Positions 47,022 through 58,387 are shown, numbered from the stretch's first letter. The stretch: DNA of 64,000 nt from Paraburkholderia sp. (GCA_004322045.1 SCRN01000014.1:124001-188000); one strand, 5' to 3'. Numbers and translations: made by a program. Notes: a model not told the origin generated them from the sequence alone.

Positions 47022-49979
47022 TTACGCGTAATCAGCCACCGGCACGCACGAACAGAACAAATTGCGATCCCCATAAGCGTTGTCCGCGCGACCCACCGGC
47101 GGCCAATACTTGCGCGCCACCAACGACGGCAGCGGATAGGCCGCCAACTCACGCGAATAGGCATGCGGCCATGCATCGGCCGTCACGACGGCCGCCGTAT
47201 GCGGCGCATGCTTGAGCGGATTGTCCTCGCGGTCGATCCGCCCTTCCTCCACGGCCCGGATTTCCTCACGAATCGCGATCATCGCCTCGATGAAGCGATC
47301 GAGTTCTTCCTTCGGTTCTGATTCCGTCGGCTCGACCATCAGCGTGCCGGGCACCGGGAAGCTCATCGTCGGCGCATGGAAGCCGTAATCGGCCAAACGC
47401 TTGGCCACGTCGTCGACCGTGATCCCGCTCGTCTCCTTGACCGGGCGCAGATCGAGAATGCACTCGTGCGCAACGAGCCCGCCTGGGCCGGCGTAGAGCA
47501 CGGGATAGTGCGGCGCGAGGCGCTTGGCGACATAGTTCGCATTCAAAATCGCGACTTCGGTCGCCACCGTCAATTGCTTCGCGCCCATCATCGCGATGTA
47601 CATCCACGAGATCGGCAGAATCGAAGCCGACCCATAGGGCGCAGCCGATACGGCCCCAATGCCGTTCTCGGCGCGGCGATAGCCCGACGAGATCTGATTG
47701 GGCAGGAACTGCGCCAAGTGCGCGCCGACCGCCACGGGGCCGATGCCGGGGCCGCCACCGCCATGCGGAATGCAGAACGTCTTGTGCAAGTTCAAGTGCG
47801 AGACGTCGCCGCCGAACTGGCCCGGCGCCGTGAGCCCGACCATCGCGTTCATATTGGCGCCATCGACATACACCTGGCCGCCGTGCGCATGCACGATCTC
47901 GCAAATTTCGCGCACGTTCTGCTCGAATACGCCGTGCGTCGACGGGTACGTGATCATGATCGCCGCCAGGTTGGCCGCATGCTCGGCCGCCTTCGCCTTG
48001 AGATCGGCAATGTCGACGTTGCCCTGTTCGTCGCACCCCACCACGACCACTTTCATGCCCGCCATATGCGCCGACGCCGGGTTCGTCCCGTGAGCCGACG
48101 CCGGAATCAAGCAGACGTCGCGGTGGCCTTCGCCGCGCGAAGCGTGATAGGCGTGGATGATGAGCAAGCCGGCGTACTCGCCTTGTGAGCCGGCGTTGGG
48201 CTGCAGCGACACGGCCGCATAGCCCGTCGCGGCGACCAGCATCTGCTCGAGCTCGTCGATCATCTCGCGGTAGCCGACCGTCTGCTCGGCCGGCGCGAAC
48301 GGATGGATCTGCGAAAACTCGGGCCACGTGACGGGCAGCATCTCCGAAGTCGCGTTCAACTTCATCGTGCACGAGCCAAGCGGGATCATCGAACGATCGA
48401 GCGCGAGATCCTTATCGGCCAGGCTACGCAGATAGCGCAGCATCTCCGTCTCCGAATGGTGACGGTTGAAAACGTGGTGCGTCAGATAGGCGCTCGTGCG
48501 CACGAGCGTCGCCGGAAGCGCGGCCGCCTCGCTCGCGCGGCCTTCCTCCTGCGCGCGGGTGAGCGCCGTGTCGAGCACGTCGACGTGCGGCACGTCGATT
48601 GCGCCCGCTGCGTTCGCGAACACGCTCAAGAGATCGGTCAAATCGGCGCGCTTGGTAGTTTCGTCGATCGATACGCCCACGCGCGTGTCGCTCACGCGGC
48701 GCAGGTTGATGCGCATGCGCTTGGCCGCGTCGTGAACGGCGGCCGTGCGCGCGCCGGTTTCGATCGTCATCGTGTCGAAGAAGGTGTCGTTCACGAGCGC
48801 ATAGCCGAGCTGCTTCACGCCCGCGGCGAGCAGGCTCGCGATGCGATGCACGCGCTGCGCAATCGTCTTGAGTCCTTGCGGCCCGTGATAGACCGCATAC
48901 ATGCTCGCCATGATTGCGAGCAGCGCTTGCGCCGTGCATACGTTCGAGGTGGCCTTCTCGCGGCGAATATGTTGCTCGCGCGTCTGCAGCGCGAGGCGCA
49001 GCGCGCTCTTGCCCTGGGCATCGACCGTCACGCCCACGAGCCGGCCCGGCATTTGACGCTTGAACGTGTCGCGCACCGCCATATAAGCGGCGTGCGGGCC
49101 GCCGAACCCCACGGGCACGCCGAAGCGCTGCGAGGTGCCGACAGCGACGTCCGCGCCCCATTCGCCCGGCGGCGTCAAAAGGGTCAGTGCGAGCAGATCG
49201 GCCGCCACCACGACATGGCCGCCCGCCGCATGCACGGCCTCGGTCAAGGCGCGATAGTCGCGCACGTCGCCGCTCGCGCCCGGGTATTGCAGCAAGACGC
49301 CGAACGCGTTCGCGGCGGCCGCTTCGTGCGCCGGCCCCACTTTCACTTCGATGCCGATCGGCTCCGCGCGCGTGCGCACGACTTCGATGGTTTGCGGCAG
49401 CACGTCGTCGGCCACGTAAAACAGGTTCGATTTGGCTTTGCCGACGCGTTGCAAGAGCGTCATCGCTTCGGCGGCCGCCGTCGCCTCGTCGAGCAGCGAT
49501 GCATTCGCGATCTCGAGCCCCGTCAAGTCGCCGATCATCTGCTGGAAGTTCAACAGCGCCTCGAGCCGGCCTTGCGAGATTTCCGGTTGATACGGCGTGT
49601 AGGCCGTGTACCACGCCGGGTTTTCCAGCACGTTGCGCAGAATGACGGCCGGGGTGTGCGTGTTGTAGTAGCCCTGCCCGATGAAGGAGCGGAACACCTC
49701 GTTCTTGTCTGCGAGCTGGCGCAGCATGGCCAGCGCCTCGGCCTCGCTGCGCGGCTCGGCGAACGGGCCGAGCGGCAGCGCATCGGTGCGGCGGATCGCA
49801 CGCGGGATCACCGCATCGATCAGCGCGGCGCGCGATTCGAAACCGAGCGCGGCCAGCATCATGCGCTGGTCCGCGCTGTCCGGACCGATGTGCCGCTCGG
49901 CGAAGGCGTCATGCACTTCGAGCGCGGCGAGCGAGAGGGGGGTGCGGTTCATCAGACGATCCGGGTGTTCGAGCTTCAT
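47022..49979 (-). CDS. gcvP: Glycine dehydrogenase (decarboxylating), P-protein
   Basis: 985 aa, single-chain type. The N-terminus [20 protein letters not shown] is the wording familiar from Burkholderia Gcv[21 protein letters not shown] and YADDV-like blocks lie in the first half. The PLP lysine lies in [20 protein letters not shown] in the second half. It decarboxylates glycine and passes the aminomethyl group to lipoyl-GcvH. It is last in the gcvT-gcvH-gcvP operon, 77 bases after gcvH. Confidence 0.97.
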   Translation of the reverse strand: MKLEHPDRLMNRTPLSLAALEVHDAFAERHIGPDSADQRMMLAALGFESRAALIDAVIPRAIRRTDALPLGPFAEPRSEAEALAMLRQLADKNEVFRSFIGQGYYNTHTPAVILRNVLENPAWYTAYTPYQPEISQGRLEALLNFQQMIGDLTGLEIANASLLDEATAAAEAMTLLQRVGKAKSNLFYVADDVLPQTIEVVRTRAEPIGIEVKVGPAHEAAAANAFGVLLQYPGASGDVRDYRALTEAVHAAGGHVVVAADLLALTLLTPPGEWGADVAVGTSQRFGVPVGFGGPHAAYMAVRDTFKRQMPGRLVGVTVDAQGKSALRLALQTREQHIRREKATSNVCTAQALLAIMASMYAVYHGPQGLKTIAQRVHRIASLLAAGVKQLGYALVNDTFFDTMTIETGARTAAVHDAAKRMRINLRRVSDTRVGVSIDETTKRADLTDLLSVFANAAGAIDVPHVDVLDTALTRAQEEGRASEAAALPATLVRTSAYLTHHVFNRHHSETEMLRYLRSLADKDLALDRSMIPLGSCTMKLNATSEMLPVTWPEFSQIHPFAPAEQTVGYREMIDELEQMLVAATGYAAVSLQPNAGSQGEYAGLLIIHAYHASRGEGHRDVCLIPASAHGTNPASAHMAGMKVVVVGCDEQGNVDIADLKAKAAEHAANLAAIMITYPSTHGVFEQNVREICEIVHAHGGQVYVDGANMNAMVGLTAPGQFGGDVSHLNLHKTFCIPHGGGGPGIGPVAVGAHLAQFLPNQISSGYRRAENGIGAVSAAPYGSASILPISWMYIAMMGAKQLTVATEVAILNANYVAKRLAPHYPVLYAGPGGLVAHECILDLRPVKETSGITVDDVAKRLADYGFHAPTMSFPVPGTLMVEPTESEPKEELDRFIEAMIAIREEIRAVEEGRIDREDNPLKHAPHTAAVVTADAWPHAYSRELAAYPLPSLVARKYWPPVGRADNAYGDRNLFCSCVPVADYA

Positions 49980-50056
49980 GATAGGGCGGGGCTGGGGCGC
50001 GGCGGTTCGGCGTCAAGCATGCCGGAAGCGCCGCGCGGCAAAAACGAGAGAAAGGG

Positions 50057-50437
50057 TTAGCCTACGAGCTTCTCGTAGCCGTCGGCGTCGAGCAATTTGT
50101 CGAGCGCGGCGCCAGCGCCGAGCTTGACCTTGAAGAGCCAGCTCGCATAAGCGTCTTGGTTGACCGCATCGGGCGTATCGACGAGCGCTTCGTTGACGGC
50201 CACGACCTCGCCCGAGACCGGCGCATAGATGTCGGAAGCCGCCTTGACCGATTCGACGACGCCCACGGCGTCACCGGCCGCGAAGCTCTTGCCGACTGCC
50301 GGCAGTTCGAGGAAGACGATATCGCCGAGCGTCTCTTGCGCGTGATCGGTGATACCCACCGTCACCGTGCCGTCGGCTTCGGTTCTGACCCACTCGTGTT
50401 CTTCGGTGTATTTCAGATCGGCCGGGACGTTGCTCAT
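50057..50437 (-). CDS. gcvH: Glycine cleavage system H protein
   Basis: 126 aa from ATG at 50437, preceded by CAGGAGCAACAC. The lipoylated lysine is in [20 protein letters not shown]. This small carrier shuttles the aminomethyl group between GcvP, GcvT and the L-protein. It lies 72 bases after gcvT. Confidence 0.98.
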   Translation of the reverse strand: MSNVPADLKYTEEHEWVRTEADGTVTVGITDHAQETLGDIVFLELPAVGKSFAAGDAVGVVESVKAASDIYAPVSGEVVAVNEALVDTPDAVNQDAYASWLFKVKLGAGAALDKLLDADGYEKLVG

Positions 50438-50509
50438 GTGTTGCTCCTGGTGAAATAGGACATGCGTTGAATTGAAAGCGTAAGGACCGAAAAACGCGCG
50501 CAAGGCCCG

Positions 50510-51628
50510 TTAGGCGGCAAGCACCTTGCCGTTGCGCACGAACGGCAGTTTTACCACGCTTGCGGGCAGCGCTTTGCCCCGAATCTGAACCTGCACGAGA
50601 TCGCCCGGCTTCACGCCTTTGGGCACACGAGCAAAGGCGATCGATTCCTGCATCGACGGCGAAAACGTGCCGCTCGTGATTTCGCCTTCGCCGTGCGGCG
50701 TCACCACGGTCTGATGCGCGCGCAGCACACCGCCGGCCTTGCCGTCTTCCTTCTGCAAAATCAGTCCGACGAAATCGCTGCGCGTGCCGTTTTGCTCGAG
50801 CGCCGCCCGGCCTACGAATTCCCGGGGGGCGGTCAGATCGACCGTCCAAGCGAGGCCGGCATCGAGAGGGGAAACATCTTCATCCATGTCTTGGCCGTAC
50901 AGATTCATGCCGGCTTCGAGCCGCAGCGTATCGCGCGCGCCAAGCCCGCATGGACGCACGCCCGCCGCTTGCAGCGCCTGCCAGAGTGCGGCGACATGCT
51001 GCGCGGGCACGATGATTTCGAATCCGTCTTCGCCCGTATAGCCCGTGCGAGCAATCGTCAGATCGCCGAAAGCGGCGTCGCTCACGCGCGCCGCGTTGAA
51101 TGGCTTGAGCGGCTCGGTCGCGCTGCGCGCCGACGGCAGGACGTGCCACACTTTGGCGCGCGCGTTCGGCCCCTGGACGGCGACGATCGCGAAATCGCGG
51201 CGCGGCGTGATCGTCACGCCGAAGCCGCGCTCGGCATTCAAACGGTTGAACCACGCGATGTCTTTTTCCGCGGTGCCGGCGTTGACCACGACCCGGAAGC
51301 ATTCGTCGGAGAAAAAGTAGACGATCAGATCGTCGATGACGCCGCCCCGCTCGTTGAGCATGCACGAATACAGTGCACGGCCCGGCGTCTGCAGCTTGCC
51401 GACGTTGTTGGCGAGCGCATATTCGAAGAACGCGCGAGCGCGCGCCCCCGTGAAATCGACGACGCACATGTGCGACACGTCGAACATGCCCGCATCGCCG
51501 CGCACGGCATGGTGTTCGTCGATCTGCGAGCCGTAATTGACAGGCATGTCCCAGCCGCCGAAATCGACCATGCGCGCATTGAGGGCACGGTGAACGGCGT
51601 TGAGCGGGGTATGTTTGAGTTCGGTCAT
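50510..51628 (-). CDS. gcvT: Aminomethyltransferase, T-protein
   Basis: 372 aa from ATG at 51628 ([20 protein letters not shown]). Typical blocks: [45 protein letters not shown] and the C-terminal barrel [20 protein letters not shown]. It releases ammonia and makes methylene-tetrahydrofolate. It is the first gene of the operon, with a 107-base leader after the tandem glycine riboswitch. Confidence 0.97.
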   Translation of the reverse strand: MTELKHTPLNAVHRALNARMVDFGGWDMPVNYGSQIDEHHAVRGDAGMFDVSHMCVVDFTGARARAFFEYALANNVGKLQTPGRALYSCMLNERGGVIDDLIVYFFSDECFRVVVNAGTAEKDIAWFNRLNAERGFGVTITPRRDFAIVAVQGPNARAKVWHVLPSARSATEPLKPFNAARVSDAAFGDLTIARTGYTGEDGFEIIVPAQHVAALWQALQAAGVRPCGLGARDTLRLEAGMNLYGQDMDEDVSPLDAGLAWTVDLTAPREFVGRAALEQNGTRSDFVGLILQKEDGKAGGVLRAHQTVVTPHGEGEITSGTFSPSMQESIAFARVPKGVKPGDLVQVQIRGKALPASVVKLPFVRNGKVLAA

Positions 51629-51734
51629 CGGGGCCTCGGCGCGCAAAGGTATAGGCGAAAACAAAAAAGGGCCATGCCGGCCGATTTACGCGCACAGCTC
51701 GATAGCTGCAATACGCGACCTATACGGTGCATGA

Positions 51735-52010
51735 CCCCTCTGTCCTCGATACCTGAGAGATTGCGCCGCCGAAAAAGATTTCCCTCTTTCAGCGCTGCGC
51801 GCGCCCCTTCGGTGGGCGGCTTGCCAGCAGGGGCGGCGTCGGAATCATGCCGCCGTGCCGTTGCGAGCTACCGCCTCTCTCCAGAGTGCGAAAAGCCGCG
51901 CGATGCGCAAGCCCTTCGACGCGGTCGGTCCTTTTGCCTGAGAGTTTGCGGGTGTGCCCCTTCGGCGGCGCCCCGGCGGGTGAAAACCCTGCCGCGAACA
52001 CGCTCTCCCG
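51735..52010 (-). promoter_or_regulatory. Tandem glycine riboswitch upstream of gcvT
   Basis: Two aptamers on the minus strand. The first (about 51926-52010) has GGGAGAGCG, the core GCCGCCGAAGGGGCA and AACTCTCAGGCAAAAGGACC. The second (about 51735-51885) has TGGAGAGAGGC, CCACCGAAGGGGCG and AATCTCTCAGGTATCGAGGAC. Such pairs bind glycine and turn on gcvTHP. Confidence 0.95.
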
Positions 52011-52259
52011 ACGCGTGCGCGAAATTTACGCGAGCGTATGGGTGTTGTCAAATGACCGCGCTTGCGAAGCGGCGATCCTGCAGCTTCGACCAAGAAGCGC
52101 TAACTTACTCTTATGCGCGATGAACTACGTACGCGCCGCACGCGTCCATAGTTAACTCATACATCGTTAACCTCGACGGGAATAGCGGCGCGCCTCTCGC
52201 TCGTCTAACGAAACGTGACGTAGTCGATTGCGCCGGCAGCAAAACAGAGGAGAAACTTC
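52011..52259. other. Intergenic region between the riboswitch and the ABM-fold gene
   Basis: No gene is seen. It should hold the gcvT promoter (minus) and that of the ABM-fold gene (plus). Two GTTAAC hexamers spaced by 9 bases (about 52153-52173) form an operator-like pair. Confidence 0.4.
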
Positions 52260-52928
52260 ATGTCGAACCGTTTCTGCTGCACCGACCCCGACATTCGCCT
52301 GTTGGCTGCGGGCCGGGTGCAGTTCGCCTCCAGCGACGCGCTCGAACGCGCGATGGAGCCGCTCATCGAACGTTCGCGCGCCGTGCCCACGGGCACCCTC
52401 GCCGATGTTTTCCGCGACGTCGATGCCAATGCCCTGCTGTTCGTCGCTGCATGGCGCGTGAACCGCTTCGAGGCGGCCGAGCGCACCATCGTCGACGCCA
52501 TCGCCCATGCAATCGAGCCGCTGCGCGGCGAAGCCACGCCGGCCTGGGTCGACGTGGCCACGCCCGCGGGCGCCTGGACCTCGGGACGCAGCGGGCCGGG
52601 CGAGTGTCTCGTGCTCGTGCGCCAGCCGCTCGAAAAACCCAACCCCGTGATCCAAACGAGCTGGATCGACCGCGTCCTGCTTGCGCTCAATGGTGACGCC
52701 GAGCCGCCCGACGGCTTGATTTCGGCGAACTTCTTTGCCACCACCGATGAAGCCACTGTGCTCAACTTCGCGCGCTGGACCAGCGCCGAGGCGCACCGCA
52801 TCGCATTGGCGCGGGGCCACTATGCACAACACGGCAGTGTCGGAAAGTCGCCCCTTTGGCAAGCCACGCGCGCGCACCCCGGCATTCGTGCCGAGCACGA
52901 AGTGTGTCGATACATGCGTGTGTCATAG
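52260..52928 (+). CDS. Antibiotic-biosynthesis-monooxygenase (ABM) fold protein
   Basis: 222 aa, with GAGGAGAAACTTC before ATG. The C-terminal part (LISANFFATTDEATVLNFAR followed by WTSAEAHRIAL) has the ABM dimeric alpha/beta-barrel wording. The N-terminal half (PLIERSRAVPTGTL, VAAWRVNRFEAAE) may be a second, diverged copy of the same fold. Members act as small oxygenases or stress enzymes, often without metal; the substrate here is unknown. It is convergent with galM. Confidence 0.75.
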   Translation: MSNRFCCTDPDIRLLAAGRVQFASSDALERAMEPLIERSRAVPTGTLADVFRDVDANALLFVAAWRVNRFEAAERTIVDAIAHAIEPLRGEATPAWVDVATPAGAWTSGRSGPGECLVLVRQPLEKPNPVIQTSWIDRVLLALNGDAEPPDGLISANFFATTDEATVLNFARWTSAEAHRIALARGHYAQHGSVGKSPLWQATRAHPGIRAEHEVCRYMRVS

Positions 52929-52933
52929 CGCCG

Positions 52934-53989
52934 CTAGACGAGCACGCCGACGCGATACTTCGTGATCTGCCGATACGGCTTGTCCGGGCGGGAGATCACG
53001 TCTTCACGGTCGGCCATGTTGATCTGATTGGGAAAGCCGCCCGCTTCGAGGCAAAGCCCGGCGTGCGCGCCATACGTCATTCCATTGCGTCCGCGCACGC
53101 CTTCCAAATAATTGCCCGAGTAGAACTGCAAGCCGCGCTGATCGGTCGATACCGTCATCACGCGCCCGCTCGCCGGCTCATAGAGCCGCGCGACCTCGCG
53201 CAGCGCCGGCCGCGACTCGCGCAGGACATAGCAATGATCGAACCCGCGCGCGAGCGAGAGTTGCTCATGGGGCCATTCGAGCCGCGCGCCGATCGGCGCG
53301 GCCTCGCGAAAATCGAACGCCTTGCCGGCGACGGCCGTCTGCCTCACGGGAATCAGGCCCTCGTCCACTTCGAAAAACGCATCGGCATCGATCGACAGCA
53401 CGTGGCCCTTGATATCGGCGCCCGCCTGCGCGGCCAGATTGAAGTACCCGTGGCTGGTCAGGTTCAGCGGCGTGGGGGCATCGGTCGTCGCGCGATAGTC
53501 GATCGTCAATTCGCCGTCATCGTCGAGCGTGTAGCGCACTTGCACGCGCACGTTCCCGGGAAACCCGGCGTCGCCCTCTTCCGAATCGAGCGTCAGCACG
53601 AGCGCGCCATCGTCTTCGCGCGCTTGCCACAGCGCGCGATGAAAACCCGTTGCGCCGCCATGCAGCGAGTTCTCGCCCTCGTTGCGATCGACGTTGTGCT
53701 CGATGCCGTCGAGCGTGAAGCGCGCGCGGGCGATGCGATTGGCCCAGCGCCCGACCAGCGCGCCCATGTACGAGGTCGCGGCCCAGTAATCGGCGGGCGT
53801 GTCGTGTCCGAGCATGATGTCGCCAAGCCGGCCCGCGCGGTCCGGAGCATGCCAGGAGACGATCGCGCCGCCCAGTTCGCTGATGGACACGCGCATGCCA
53901 TGCGCGTTGCGCAGCGTGAAAAGATCGACGGTTTGGCCATCGGGCAGTACGCCCCACGGTTCGTGCGACAACTTGGCAGTGCTCATCAT
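52934..53989 (-). CDS. galM: Aldose 1-epimerase (galactose mutarotase)
   Basis: 351 aa. GalM features: GDIMLGHDTPADYWAATSYM, ENSLHGGATGFHRALW with the catalytic His, LTSHGYFNLA with the second His, and a C-terminal CLEAGGFPNQIN with the catalytic Glu. It interconverts anomers of free sugars. Placed next to xylR and the xylose genes, it probably speeds conversion of imported xylose anomers. A 63-base gap separates it from the xylR stop on the same strand. Confidence 0.93.
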   Translation of the reverse strand: MMSTAKLSHEPWGVLPDGQTVDLFTLRNAHGMRVSISELGGAIVSWHAPDRAGRLGDIMLGHDTPADYWAATSYMGALVGRWANRIARARFTLDGIEHNVDRNEGENSLHGGATGFHRALWQAREDDGALVLTLDSEEGDAGFPGNVRVQVRYTLDDDGELTIDYRATTDAPTPLNLTSHGYFNLAAQAGADIKGHVLSIDADAFFEVDEGLIPVRQTAVAGKAFDFREAAPIGARLEWPHEQLSLARGFDHCYVLRESRPALREVARLYEPASGRVMTVSTDQRGLQFYSGNYLEGVRGRNGMTYGAHAGLCLEAGGFPNQINMADREDVISRPDKPYRQITKYRVGVLV

Positions 53990-54052
53990 AGGGACGGGTA
54001 GGGTTTGAATGTCGGGTGAAAAGGGTGGAATACGGCGCCCCGCAGGCTCCGT

Positions 54053-55267
54053 TCAGATTGTCTCTTGCGCACTCGCGCGCAGTTGGTATTCGCGCGGCGT
54101 GCACCCGAGCTCCCGGCGAAATACCGCGTGCAAATACTGCACCGATTTGAAGCCGCAGCGCACGGCGACATCGATGCTCGACACGTCGCGCTTGACGAGC
54201 AGCGCCTTGGCCGCATCAAGCTTTTGCCGCAGTATTTCCTGGTGAACGGTGCATTGCAATTCGCGCCGGAAATGCTCTTCGAGCGAGGAGCGCGACACGC
54301 CCACGTAATCGGCCACCTGATCGGTGCGGATGCCTTGGCACGCGTACTGCCGAATGAAATGCCGCGCCCGCGCGACGTAGGGGCTCGCAAGTGGCTGATG
54401 TTTCGTCGAATCGAGCACGTTGATGCCGACCGGCGGCACGAGAATCGTGCGGCCCGGGAAACGCGCGCCGTGCAGCATCTGATGCAGCAAATGCGCGGCG
54501 GTTCGGCCCATTTCCTCGGTGCCTTGGATGACCGAGGACAAGGGGATGCGCGTCAGCGTGCGCGTGAGCGGATCGTTGTCGATGCCGATGATGGCCACAT
54601 CCTCGGGCACGGGAATACCGGCGATCAAGCACGCTTGCAACAGATGCCGCGCCCGCGCGTCGGTCACGGCAATCACGCCCACGGGCTTGGGCAGTGCGTC
54701 GAGCCACTGGGTCAATTGCTCGATCGCTTGGTTCCAGGTTGGCGCGCTCGTCGATAGCCCGCGATAGATCTCGGCATCGATCTGCTCGCGCGTGCGCCCA
54801 TCGGCCTCGCGCAGCCGCGCAAACGCCAGCTCGCGTTGGTGGGCCCAGCGGTGCTCGTTCGCGGGCGGCAGGCTGTAGAGCGCGAAGTGCCTGAGTCCCG
54901 CCTCGATCAAATGGGTGTAGGCGAGCGAAACGAGCTTCAGATTATCGGTGGCGATATAAGGCACGCCCGACGGATAGTGCGAAGGATCCTCGAACGACGA
55001 ACCGACGGCCACTATCGGCAGAGGGCAGCGCGCGAGCGCATCGCAGACGGCTGGGTCGTCGAAGTCCGCGATGATGCCATCGCCGTCGAAACGCTCGATG
55101 CCTGCGAGGCGGCAGCGGAAGTCTTCTTCGAGAAAGAGATTCCAGCCCACGCGCGTGGAAAGCAGATATTGGCCGACGCCCGCGATGATCTCGCGGTCGT
55201 AGACTTTGTTCGCATTGAACAGCAGCGCAATACGATGCGCCTTCTGCTGCATGGCCGGTTTGGTCAT
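54053..55267 (-). CDS. xylR: Xylose-responsive AraC-family regulator XylR
   Basis: 404 aa. The N-terminal LacI/periplasmic-binding-like sensor domain runs to about residue 280 (HRIALLFNANKVYDREIIAG, DDPAVCDALARCPLPIVAVG, IIGIDNDPLTRTLTRIPLSS). A C-terminal AraC HTH pair follows (VADYVGVSRSSLEEHFRREL and VAVRCGFKSVQYLHAVFRRE). This domain order is that of E. coli XylR, which binds xylose. It is divergent from xylFGH and the xylose oxidation genes, so it probably activates them. No operator could be assigned with confidence. Confidence 0.93.
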   Translation of the reverse strand: MTKPAMQQKAHRIALLFNANKVYDREIIAGVGQYLLSTRVGWNLFLEEDFRCRLAGIERFDGDGIIADFDDPAVCDALARCPLPIVAVGSSFEDPSHYPSGVPYIATDNLKLVSLAYTHLIEAGLRHFALYSLPPANEHRWAHQRELAFARLREADGRTREQIDAEIYRGLSTSAPTWNQAIEQLTQWLDALPKPVGVIAVTDARARHLLQACLIAGIPVPEDVAIIGIDNDPLTRTLTRIPLSSVIQGTEEMGRTAAHLLHQMLHGARFPGRTILVPPVGINVLDSTKHQPLASPYVARARHFIRQYACQGIRTDQVADYVGVSRSSLEEHFRRELQCTVHQEILRQKLDAAKALLVKRDVSSIDVAVRCGFKSVQYLHAVFRRELGCTPREYQLRASAQETI

Positions 55268-55704
55268 CGCGCGAGCCTGGCTCTCGGTGCTGCAGCGCGT
55301 TCGTGCTCGCGCATGAGATCGTCTCCTATTGTATTGATTGCGCTCGCTCGTCGATGGCGCCGCGAGTGGCCGGGCAGCCCGCCCCGGCTGCCTTGGGCCG
55401 CCGTGCGCGTGATCGAACTAACTAATGGAACGCTACCCGCGATTCTAGGCGGGAATGCCGCGCCTGCGGGAAACGGCTCGCGCACCGGCAAGAAACGTTA
55501 GCGCCGCTGCGCAATTTCGCAATTGTGGCCGGCGCGGCCCCGCTGGCACCATGGCCGCACTCCGATAACCGGCCGCCGCTCGATGAACGGCGTGCCGGCC
55601 GGCCACCGCAGGCATCGGCCTGGGCTCGCGCGAGTCGCCGCGCGCACGGCTATTTCTAATCGGCAATACAGGCGACGCCCAATATACAAAAATGGAGTGG
55701 AGAC
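55268..55704. promoter_or_regulatory. Divergent control region between xylR and xylF
   Basis: 437 bp without a gene. It must hold the xylFGH promoter and XylR sites. A direct repeat CGCAATT-T-CGCAATT lies at 55510-55524, and a GGAGTGGAGAC ribosome site precedes xylF. No clear promoter boxes were recognised. Confidence 0.5.
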
Positions 55705-56733
55705 ATGGCATTCGCAAAGCGTCGGTCCATCTTAGGTTCGCTCGTCGCAGGCGCGGTCCTCGCGAGCATCACGCTGGCCGCACCGCTCGCGCACGCGAGT
55801 AAGGATCATCCCGTCATCGGTTTTTGCATCGACGATCTGCGCGTCGAACGCTGGTCGCGCGACCGCGATTATTTCGTCGCCGCCGCGCAAAAGCTCGGCG
55901 CGACCGTATCGGTGCAATCGGCCGACGCGAGCGAAGAGCGGCAAATCTCGCAGATCGAGAACTTGATTTCGCGCGGCGTCGACGTGATCGTCATCGTGCC
56001 GTTCAATTCGAAGACGCTCGGCAATGTCGTCGCCGAGGCCAAGAAGGCCGGCATCAAGGTCGTGTCGTACGACCGCCTGATTCTCGATGCCGACGTCGAC
56101 GCCTACATCTCGTTCGACAACGAAAAGGTGGGCGAACTGCAAGCCAAGGGCGTCTACGATGCCCAGCCCAAAGGCAACTACTTCCTGCTCGGCGGCGCGC
56201 CGACCGACAACAACGCCAAGATGCTGCGCGAAGGCCAGTTGAAGGTGCTCAAGCCCGCGATCGATCGCGGCGACATCAAGGTGGTCGGCGAGCAGTGGGT
56301 GCCCGAATGGAGCGCGGCCACGGCGCTGCGCATCGTCGAGGATGCGCTCACGGCCAACAGCAACAAGATCGATGCGATCGTCGCGTCCAACGACGGCACG
56401 GCCGGCGGCGCGATTCAGGCGCTGGCCGCGCAAAAGCTGGCGGGCAAAGTGCCTATCTCGGGTCAGGATGCCGATCTTGCCGCCGTCAAGCGCGTGATCG
56501 CCGGGACACAGACGATGACCGTCTATAAGCCGATCAAGCTGATCGCCACCCAAGCGGCCCAACTGTCGGTCGATCTCGCGAAAGGCGTGAAGCCGCAGTT
56601 CAACGCGCAGTACGACAACGGCAAGAAGAAGGTCGACACCATCTTGCTGCAGCCAACCGTGCTGACCAAGAAGAACGTCGATGTGGTCGTCAAAGACGGC
56701 TTCTATACGCAAGCGCAGCTCTCGAGCCAATAA
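55705..56733 (+). CDS. xylF: D-xylose ABC transporter, periplasmic binding protein
   Basis: 342 aa. Signal peptide SLVAGAVLASITLAAPLAHA. XylF wording: HPVIGFCIDDLRVERWSRDR, then VSVQSADASEERQISQIENL, VVSYDRLILDADVDAYISFD and GGAPTDNNAKMLREGQ. It captures xylose in the periplasm for XylGH. A strong hairpin lies between it and xylG. Confidence 0.96.
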   Translation: MAFAKRRSILGSLVAGAVLASITLAAPLAHASKDHPVIGFCIDDLRVERWSRDRDYFVAAAQKLGATVSVQSADASEERQISQIENLISRGVDVIVIVPFNSKTLGNVVAEAKKAGIKVVSYDRLILDADVDAYISFDNEKVGELQAKGVYDAQPKGNYFLLGGAPTDNNAKMLREGQLKVLKPAIDRGDIKVVGEQWVPEWSAATALRIVEDALTANSNKIDAIVASNDGTAGGAIQALAAQKLAGKVPISGQDADLAAVKRVIAGTQTMTVYKPIKLIATQAAQLSVDLAKGVKPQFNAQYDNGKKKVDTILLQPTVLTKKNVDVVVKDGFYTQAQLSSQ

Positions 56734-56736
56734 CGC

Positions 56737-56783
56737 CCGATGCGATCGCGCGGCCTGCTTGGAATGAGGCCGCGCGGCATCGG
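56737..56783 (+). other. Long intercistronic hairpin between xylF and xylG
   Basis: Arms CCGATGC-gat-CGCGCGGCC and GGCCGCGCG-GCATCGG pair over 16 bp with one 3-base bulge and a 12-base loop. Such structures after binding-protein genes protect the upstream message and reduce expression of the membrane components. Confidence 0.7.
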
Positions 56784-56815
56784 CGCCTGTTTAGTCGAAT
56801 CAAGGAACGAGACGC

Positions 56816-58387
56816 ATGGCGCAAGCACAACCGTTGCTATCGCTCAATGGCATCGTCAAGACTTTTGGGGGCGTGAAGGCGCTCGACGGCATCCACCTAT
56901 CGGTGTCGCCCGGCGAGTGCGTCGGCCTATGCGGAGAGAACGGCGCGGGCAAATCCACCCTCATGAAAATCGTCTCGGGCGTGTATCCGCACGGAACCTG
57001 GGACGGCGAAATCATCTGGGACGGCGCGCCGCTCAAGGCATCGAGCGTGCGCGACACCGAGCGCGCGGGCATTGTCATCATCCACCAGGAACTCATGCTC
57101 GTGCCGGAGCTCTCGGTGGCCGAGAACATTTTCCTCGGCAACGAGATCACGCTGCCCGGCGGCCGCATGAACTATGCGGCAATGCATCGGCGCGCCGACG
57201 AGTTGCTCCGAAGCCTGGGCATCGAGGGCATCAACGTCGCGCAGCCGGTGCTGAACTTCGGCGGCGGGCATCAGCAACTCATCGAAATTGCGAAGGCGCT
57301 CAACAAGGACGCGCGGTTGTTGATCCTCGACGAACCGTCCTCGTCGTTGACGGCGGCCGAGACGCGCATCCTGCTCGACATCGTGCGCGACTTGAAGCGC
57401 CGCGGCGTCGCTTGCATCTACATCTCGCACAAGCTCGACGAAGTCGAAGCCGTCTGCGACACGGTCACGGTGATCCGCGACGGGCGGCATGTGGAAACGG
57501 CTCCGCTCGCCGCCATGCCGGCCCCGCGCATCGTCGCTTTGATGGTGGGGCGCGAGATCACGAACCTGTTCCCGCGCGAGGCGCACGAGATCGGCGAGGT
57601 CGTGCTCGAAGCGCGCAACGTCACCTGCTTCGACGTGACCAACCCGCGCCGCAAACGCGTGGACGACGTCTCCTTCAGCGTACGGCGCGGCGAGATCCTC
57701 GGCGTGGCCGGGCTCGTCGGCTCGGGCCGCACCGAGCTCATGCAGGCGATCTTCGGCGCGTATCCGGGCACGAGCCGCGCCACGGTGCTCGTCGAAGGCA
57801 AGCCGATCGCCGTGCGCGCACCGGGCGATGCGATCCGGGCCGGCATCGGCATGGCGCCGGAAGACCGCAAAGCGCATGGCATCGTGCCGGACCTCGGCGT
57901 GGGCCACAACATCACGCTCTCGGTGCTGCGGCGCTTCGTCAAACGGGGCTCGATCGACGCGGCCGCCGAGCTCGACACGATCCACAAGTCGATGAGGCAA
58001 CTGTCGGTGCGCGCCGCGCATCCGTTCTTGCCGATCGCCAATCTGTCGGGCGGCAATCAGCAAAAGGCCGTGCTCACGCGCGTGTTGCTGACCGAACCGA
58101 AAGTGCTGATCCTCGACGAGCCGACGCGCGGCGTCGACGTCGGCGCAAAGTATGAAATCTACAAGCTGATCTTCGCGCTCGCCAAGCAAGGCATGGCGAT
58201 TGTCGTCGTCTCCTCCGAATTGCCCGAAGTGCTCGGCCTCGCCGATCGCGTGCTCGTCATGGGTGAAGGCGAGCTGCGCGGCAACTTCCTGAACGACGGC
58301 CTCACGCAAGAGGCCATTCTCACGGCCGCCATCGAACCGGCACACCGGGCCGCGGCCTTGCCCCCCAACGAAACGGCTCCCGTATGA
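56816..58387 (+). CDS. xylG: D-xylose ABC transporter, ATP-binding protein
   Basis: 523 aa with two ABC domains, as in sugar importers of the CUT2 class. First domain Walker [14 protein letters not shown], with the signature region [16 protein letters not shown] and [15 protein letters not shown]. The second has the degenerate P-loop [13 protein letters not shown], then [15 protein letters not shown] and [14 protein letters not shown]. It powers xylose import. Its stop overlaps xylH (ATGA). Confidence 0.95.
   Translation: MAQAQPLLSLNGIVKTFGGVKALDGIHLSVSPGECVGLCGENGAGKSTLMKIVSGVYPHGTWDGEIIWDGAPLKASSVRDTERAGIVIIHQELMLVPELSVAENIFLGNEITLPGGRMNYAAMHRRADELLRSLGIEGINVAQPVLNFGGGHQQLIEIAKALNKDARLLILDEPSSSLTAAETRILLDIVRDLKRRGVACIYISHKLDEVEAVCDTVTVIRDGRHVETAPLAAMPAPRIVALMVGREITNLFPREAHEIGEVVLEARNVTCFDVTNPRRKRVDDVSFSVRRGEILGVAGLVGSGRTELMQAIFGAYPGTSRATVLVEGKPIAVRAPGDAIRAGIGMAPEDRKAHGIVPDLGVGHNITLSVLRRFVKRGSIDAAAELDTIHKSMRQLSVRAAHPFLPIANLSGGNQQKAVLTRVLLTEPKVLILDEPTRGVDVGAKYEIYKLIFALAKQGMAIVVVSSELPEVLGLADRVLVMGEGELRGNFLNDGLTQEAILTAAIEPAHRAAALPPNETAPV

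Noticed and set aside
48303-50060. Long plus-strand frame antisense to gcvP
   Set aside because: A mirror effect of GC-rich codons; GcvP on the minus strand is unmistakable.
51789-52155. Small frames within the glycine riboswitch region
   Set aside because: The conserved aptamer cores explain the sequence; the frames have no support.
56740-58155. 471-codon plus-strand frame overlapping xylG
   Set aside because: Different frame on the same strand as xylG; basic and repetitive composition; xylG has both ABC domains.
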